Source: Rhodobacteraceae bacterium UBA6273
GTDB taxonomy: Bacteria; Pseudomonadota; Alphaproteobacteria; Rhodobacterales; Rhodobacteraceae
Direction: 5' to 3'
DNA: 17,228 nucleotides
NCBI GenBank assembly: GCA_002440625.1
Contig: DJUV01000209.1
Location: 1-17,228, forward strand
Shown here: piece after piece, positions 14,243-17,228 of the stretch
Numbering within the stretch: position 1 is the first letter of the stretch
Layout: each line of letters begins with the position of its first letter
Made by a program: the position numbers and the translations under genes
The notes under the pieces: model-generated
What the model was told of the DNA's origin: nothing
Seen by the model: only the letters and a program-made list of their open reading frames with translations
Databases searched by the model: none

Positions 14243-15562
14243 TTACCGCCAGGAACCATCCCGGCTGAGGCGTTCTTCCTGGCGGCGGCGGAAGAGTGTC
14301 AGGGAGACAAGGGTGCAGATGGCACCGGAAAAGAGATAGGCACCTGATGACCAGAGGCCCAGCGTCTCGGTCAGGGACAGGGCAACGAAGGGTGCGAATC
14401 CGGCTCCGAACATCCACGACAGGTCGGCGGTGAGGTTCGATGCGGTGTAGCGGTTCCGCGGTGAAAATCCTGAGGCGACCGCGCCGGAGGACTGGCCGAA
14501 CGAGAGGCCTAGAAGCGTGAAACCGAGGATCACGTAAAGCGCCTCGCCGCTGCGGCCAAGTCCGAGGATCAGGGGCGAAACGACAGCATAAGCGGCGATC
14601 CCGACGGCGCAATAGGTGAGGAGAGTGCGGCGGCCGACCTGATCGGCGATGCGGCCCGAGGCGATCAGTGCGCCGAGGCCGAAGAGCGCGCCGATGATCT
14701 CGATGGCGAGAAAGGCGGTGTCGTCGCCAGGTGCATGCAGATAGATCCAGCCCAACGGAAAGACCGTGACCATGTGGAACAGCGCCAGCGTCGCCAGCGG
14801 GGTGAAGGCGCCGATGATGATGTTGAGCCAGTCTTCGCGGATCGTCTGGGGCACCGGACGCGGGCTGAGGTCGGATTCCGAGAAAAGCTCCCTGAACTCG
14901 TCGCTGACGACCAGCCGCAGCCGGGCAAAGAGCGCCACCACGTTGATGGCGAAGGCGACGAAGAAGGGATAGCGCCAGCCGAAGCTGATGAATTCCTCGT
15001 GCGTCAGCGTAGTCTTCAGGAAGATGAAGAGGCCTGAGGCCAGGATCAGCCCGACAGGCGCGCCAATCTGCGGGATCGTGGCGGTGCGGCCTTTTCTTTC
15101 GACTGGCGCATTCATCGCGAGAAGCGAGGACATCCCGTCCCAGGCGCCGCCAAGGGCTGCACCTTGGCCCATGCGGAAAAGGCAGAGGCTGGCAATGGTC
15201 AGCCAGCCTTCCTGCCCGTAGCTCGGCAGGAACGATATGGCGACGGTGGACATGCCGAGAAGGAAGAGCGCCGTCGTCAGCTTGGCACCGCGGCCGTAGC
15301 GGATGTCGATTTCGGTGAAGATCAGCGTGCCGACCGGGCGGGCGAGGAAGGCAAGGGCCAGAACCAGAAAGGAGTAAAGCACGCCCGCCACAGGCGAGGC
15401 GAAGGGAAAGATGTACTCCGGGAAGACCAGAACCGACGCGATGGCGAAGACGAAGAAATCGAAGAATTCCGATGTCCGGCCAATGATGACGCCAATGGCG
15501 ATATCGGCCAGCTTTGACTGCTTGTCGTCAGAGTACGGAGCGGCAGAGGTAACGGCATCCAT
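14243..15562 (-). CDS. MFS transporter, metabolite:proton symporter (MHS) type
   Basis: This 439-residue inner-membrane protein has about 12 helices. The MFS loop motif after helix 2 reads TEIDIRYGRGAKLT, and its second-half copy reads SGRIADQVGRRTLLT. The pattern FFDFFVFAIAS in helix 1 and the position of the charged residues match the MHS family, whose members take up organic acids, betaine, proline or shikimate with protons. The substrate here is unknown. Start ATG 15562 is supported by GAGG 8 bases upstream. It is divergent from cyoA. The upstream region carries a TTGACA inside a GTCGCG/CGCGAC inverted repeat, which may be an operator. It is next to a decayed alcohol dehydrogenase, so part of a catabolic unit may have been lost. 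Confidence 0.88.
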   Translation of the reverse strand: MDAVTSAAPYSDDKQSKLADIAIGVIIGRTSEFFDFFVFAIASVLVFPEYIFPFASPVAGVLYSFLVLALAFLARPVGTLIFTEIDIRYGRGAKLTTALFLLGMSTVAISFLPSYGQEGWLTIASLCLFRMGQGAALGGAWDGMSSLLAMNAPVERKGRTATIPQIGAPVGLILASGLFIFLKTTLTHEEFISFGWRYPFFVAFAINVVALFARLRLVVSDEFRELFSESDLSPRPVPQTIREDWLNIIIGAFTPLATLALFHMVTVFPLGWIYLHAPGDDTAFLAIEIIGALFGLGALIASGRIADQVGRRTLLTYCAVGIAAYAVVSPLILGLGRSGEALYVILGFTLLGLSFGQSSGAVASGFSPRNRYTASNLTADLSWMFGAGFAPFVALSLTETLGLWSSGAYLFSGAICTLVSLTLFRRRQEERLSRDGSWR

Positions 15563-15626
15563 GATCGCGCCTCGCGGGTTCGCCAGAGAGCTTGCACGAC
15601 GACCGCGACAGGGAAACAGGCCAAGT

Positions 15627-15650
15627 GTCGCGTGTCAAGTTTGGCGCGAC
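15627..15650 (-). promoter_or_regulatory. Inverted repeat around a TTGACA before the transporter gene
   Basis: GTCGCG (15627-15632) and CGCGAC (15645-15650) flank a minus-strand TTGACA (15638-15633). A partial direct repeat, CAAGTGTCGCG/CAAGTTTGGCGCG, overlaps. This could be a repressor site over the -35 element of the MFS gene. I see no good matching -10, so this is tentative. Confidence 0.3.
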
Positions 15651-15788
15651 TATCGCCGCCGGGGCATATGGACATCTAACCTTTGAATCGTCATGCTCCG
15701 GCGCGTCAAGGGAATAGCCGGGGCACAAGCCGCAACCGGCAGCTGCCGGAACTTGGTGGGTTTCGCCCGTTAGAGCGAGTGCTTCGCT

Positions 15789-16766
15789 ATGCTTCGACTG
15801 CGTTTACTTGTCGCGATTGCCGTACTTTCCTTTCTCGCCGGCTGCCAGTCAGAGGTGCTTGCGCCCTCTGGTGACATTGCCGTCAAGCTTCGGGATGTTC
15901 TGGGAATTACCACCGCGCTCATCCTGGTGATCGTGCTGCCGGTGATGGTCGCAATTGTCCTCTTCGCGCGCCGCTACAACAAGTCGAACGCCGAGTCCGA
16001 AGCCTCGTACGATCCGCATTTCCACCATTCGACCCGGCTTGAACTTCTGATCTGGGCCGCGCCCCTGACGATCATCATCTGGCTCGGGGCGCTGACATGG
16101 GTCAGCACGCACAAGCTCGACCCCTACCGCCCCCTCGATACCGAAACGGCGGGGGTGACGGCGGGGGCGGAGCCCTTGGTGGTCGAGGTCGTTTCGATGG
16201 ACTGGAAGTGGCTCTTCTTCTATCCGCAGTACGGCATCGCCACTGTGAACGAACTCGCCGCGCCAATTGACCGGCCGATCACCTTCCGCCTGACCTCGAC
16301 CGAAGTGATGAATGCCTTCTACGTGCCGACGTTGGCCAGGATGATCTACACGATGCCGGGAATGCAGACCCAGCTTCACGCCGTCATCAACAAACCCGGC
16401 GAGTACAAGGGCATGTCCTCGCACTACAGCGGGGCGGGCTTTTCGGGGATGAATTTCCCTTTCCTCGGGTTCGACCAAGCGGCTTTCGACGCCTGGGTCG
16501 AAACCGTCCGCGGCTCGGGCCAGGTTCTGGACCGCGACCGTTACCGCGAACTCCTCAGGCCCAGCGAGAACGACCCCGCCGCACATTTCACGCTCGCGGA
16601 TGAGGCGCTTTACCACGACATTCTCAACCGCTGCGTCGAACCCGGCCAGACCTGCATCGATTCGATGCCCAATGGCGAAGGCGCCGAGGCCGGGGCGGTC
16701 GGGATGCTTCATCCTGCGCCTGCCGATGACCGCGCCGCCGACACTTCAGCGGAGCCGAAGACCTGA
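15789..16766 (+). CDS. cyoA: Cytochrome o-type ubiquinol oxidase subunit II
   Basis: This 325-residue membrane lipoprotein has a signal peptide ending in the lipobox LAGC (Cys19). Two membrane helices follow (about 38-62 and 85-106), then a periplasmic cupredoxin-like domain. The CyoA signature SHYSGAGFSGMNF is present in place of the copper-A cysteine/histidine ligands of cytochrome c oxidases, so electrons come from quinol rather than cytochrome c. The length is close to E. coli CyoA (315). Start ATG 15789 begins the signal peptide; the ribosome-binding site is weak (GAGCGAG). The gene is followed by cyoB after 75 bases, as in cyoABCD operons. Confidence 0.93.
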   Translation: MLRLRLLVAIAVLSFLAGCQSEVLAPSGDIAVKLRDVLGITTALILVIVLPVMVAIVLFARRYNKSNAESEASYDPHFHHSTRLELLIWAAPLTIIIWLGALTWVSTHKLDPYRPLDTETAGVTAGAEPLVVEVVSMDWKWLFFYPQYGIATVNELAAPIDRPITFRLTSTEVMNAFYVPTLARMIYTMPGMQTQLHAVINKPGEYKGMSSHYSGAGFSGMNFPFLGFDQAAFDAWVETVRGSGQVLDRDRYRELLRPSENDPAAHFTLADEALYHDILNRCVEPGQTCIDSMPNGEGAEAGAVGMLHPAPADDRAADTSAEPKT

Positions 16767-16841
16767 TGCCGGTGCCGATATGCGATGACCGGTGCGCTTG
16801 CCCGGCCATGACCATACACCCAGCGAACTGAGGAGCGTGCC

Positions 16842-17228
16842 GTGGCCGCCACCGAGCAACAGATCGAAAGCACCTTCCTCTTCGGCCGGCTGACGCTTGA
16901 GAAGCTGCCGCTTGATGTGCCGATCGTGCTTGGCACCTTCATCGTGGTGGCGATTCTGGGCATCGGCATTCTGGCGGCGATCACATATTTCCGGCTCTGG
17001 GGTTATCTCTGGCGGGAATGGCTGACCAGCGTGGACCACAAGAGGATCGGGGTCATGTACATGATCCTCGGGCTCATCATGTTCCTGCGCGGCTTTGCCG
17101 ACGCGGTGATGATGCGCATCCAGCAGGCCATCGCCTTCAACGGATCGGAAGGCTATCTGCCGGCCGAACATTACGACCAGATATTCACCGCCCACGGCAC
17201 GATCATGATCTTCTTCGTGGCGATGCCG
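16842..17228 (+). CDS. cyoB: Cytochrome o-type ubiquinol oxidase subunit I (5' part; runs off window)
   Basis: The first 129 residues of the catalytic heme-copper subunit are present and remain open to the window end. The GTG start at 16842 is preceded by TGAGGAG (16829-16835). The signature [18 protein letters not shown] contains Arg83 and Asp87, and [18 protein letters not shown] contains His110, Gln113 and His118. These correspond to the E. coli quinol-site residues Arg71, Asp75, His98 and Gln101, and to heme b ligand His106. It therefore appears to be a functional quinol oxidase start. The binuclear-centre residues lie outside the window. Confidence 0.94.
   Translation, partial: MAATEQQIESTFLFGRLTLEKLPLDVPIVLGTFIVVAILGIGILAAITYFRLWGYLWREWLTSVDHKRIGVMYMILGLIMFLRGFADAVMMRIQQAIAFNGSEGYLPAEHYDQIFTAHGTIMIFFVAMP

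Noticed and set aside
1..17228. CRISPR arrays, phage genes, toxin-antitoxin or defence operons
   Set aside because: No regular repeat-spacer pattern and no recognisable defence, phage or plasmid genes were seen on either strand.

Overview
This is a GC-rich (clearly above 60%) stretch of an alphaproteobacterial chromosome, most likely from the Rhodobacteraceae (Rhodobacter/Paracoccus/Rhodovulum type). Support for this: an ScfR-type short-chain acyl-CoA regulator, a GapR/DUF2312 protein, a short DksA-like protein, a paired-half YeeE/YedE transporter next to a TIGR01244 sulfurtransferase, an SSS-type sensor kinase, a cyo quinol oxidase operon and a typical alphaproteobacterial tRNA-Thr. No plasmid, phage or CRISPR backbone is visible.

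Layout. (a) 1-4701: the 3' part of an ScfR-like regulator, then a tightly coupled three-gene operon with its own predicted promoter: a single-domain response regulator, a small two-helix membrane protein, and a 901-residue hybrid of sodium:solute symporter, STAC domain and histidine kinase (CbrA/CrbS architecture). Both junctions are ATGA overlaps. (b) 4772-5722: an orphan FliM/FliN-C-terminal (SPOA) protein, convergent on (c) 5733-7030: a two-half YeeE/YedE transporter whose second half is fused in frame to a TIGR01244 sulfurtransferase. (d) 7190-7507: a short DksA/TraR zinc-finger protein, divergent from the transporter across an FNR-type box. (e) 7579-9618: a FadB/FadJ-like multidomain protein with an intact hydratase half and an apparently catalytically dead dehydrogenase half, convergent on a tiny membrane protein. 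(f) 9977-11128: gapR and an unrecognised gene of about 290 residues. (g) 11237-13054: an FbpB-type iron ABC permease whose stop codon lies inside the tRNA-Thr(UGU) gene.

(h) 13055-14242 is a scar: an IS3-family transposase remnant on the minus strand abuts a truncated, internally deleted and frameshifted zinc alcohol dehydrogenase on the plus strand. (i) 14243-15562: an MHS/MFS transporter. (j) 15789 to the end: cyoA and the start of cyoB, encoding a heme-copper quinol oxidase.

Functional reading (inference): the left end looks like a sensory module for organic acids or short-chain acyl metabolites. The middle combines sulfur handling with oxygen-linked regulation. The right end is aerobic respiration next to a tRNA-linked decayed region. 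I found no convincing wholly new system. The best candidates for a second look are the transporter-sulfurtransferase fusion, the FNR-type box placed like a class II activator site before the DksA-like gene, the FadJ-like protein with lost dehydrogenase residues, and the coupled response regulator/small membrane protein/symporter-kinase operon.
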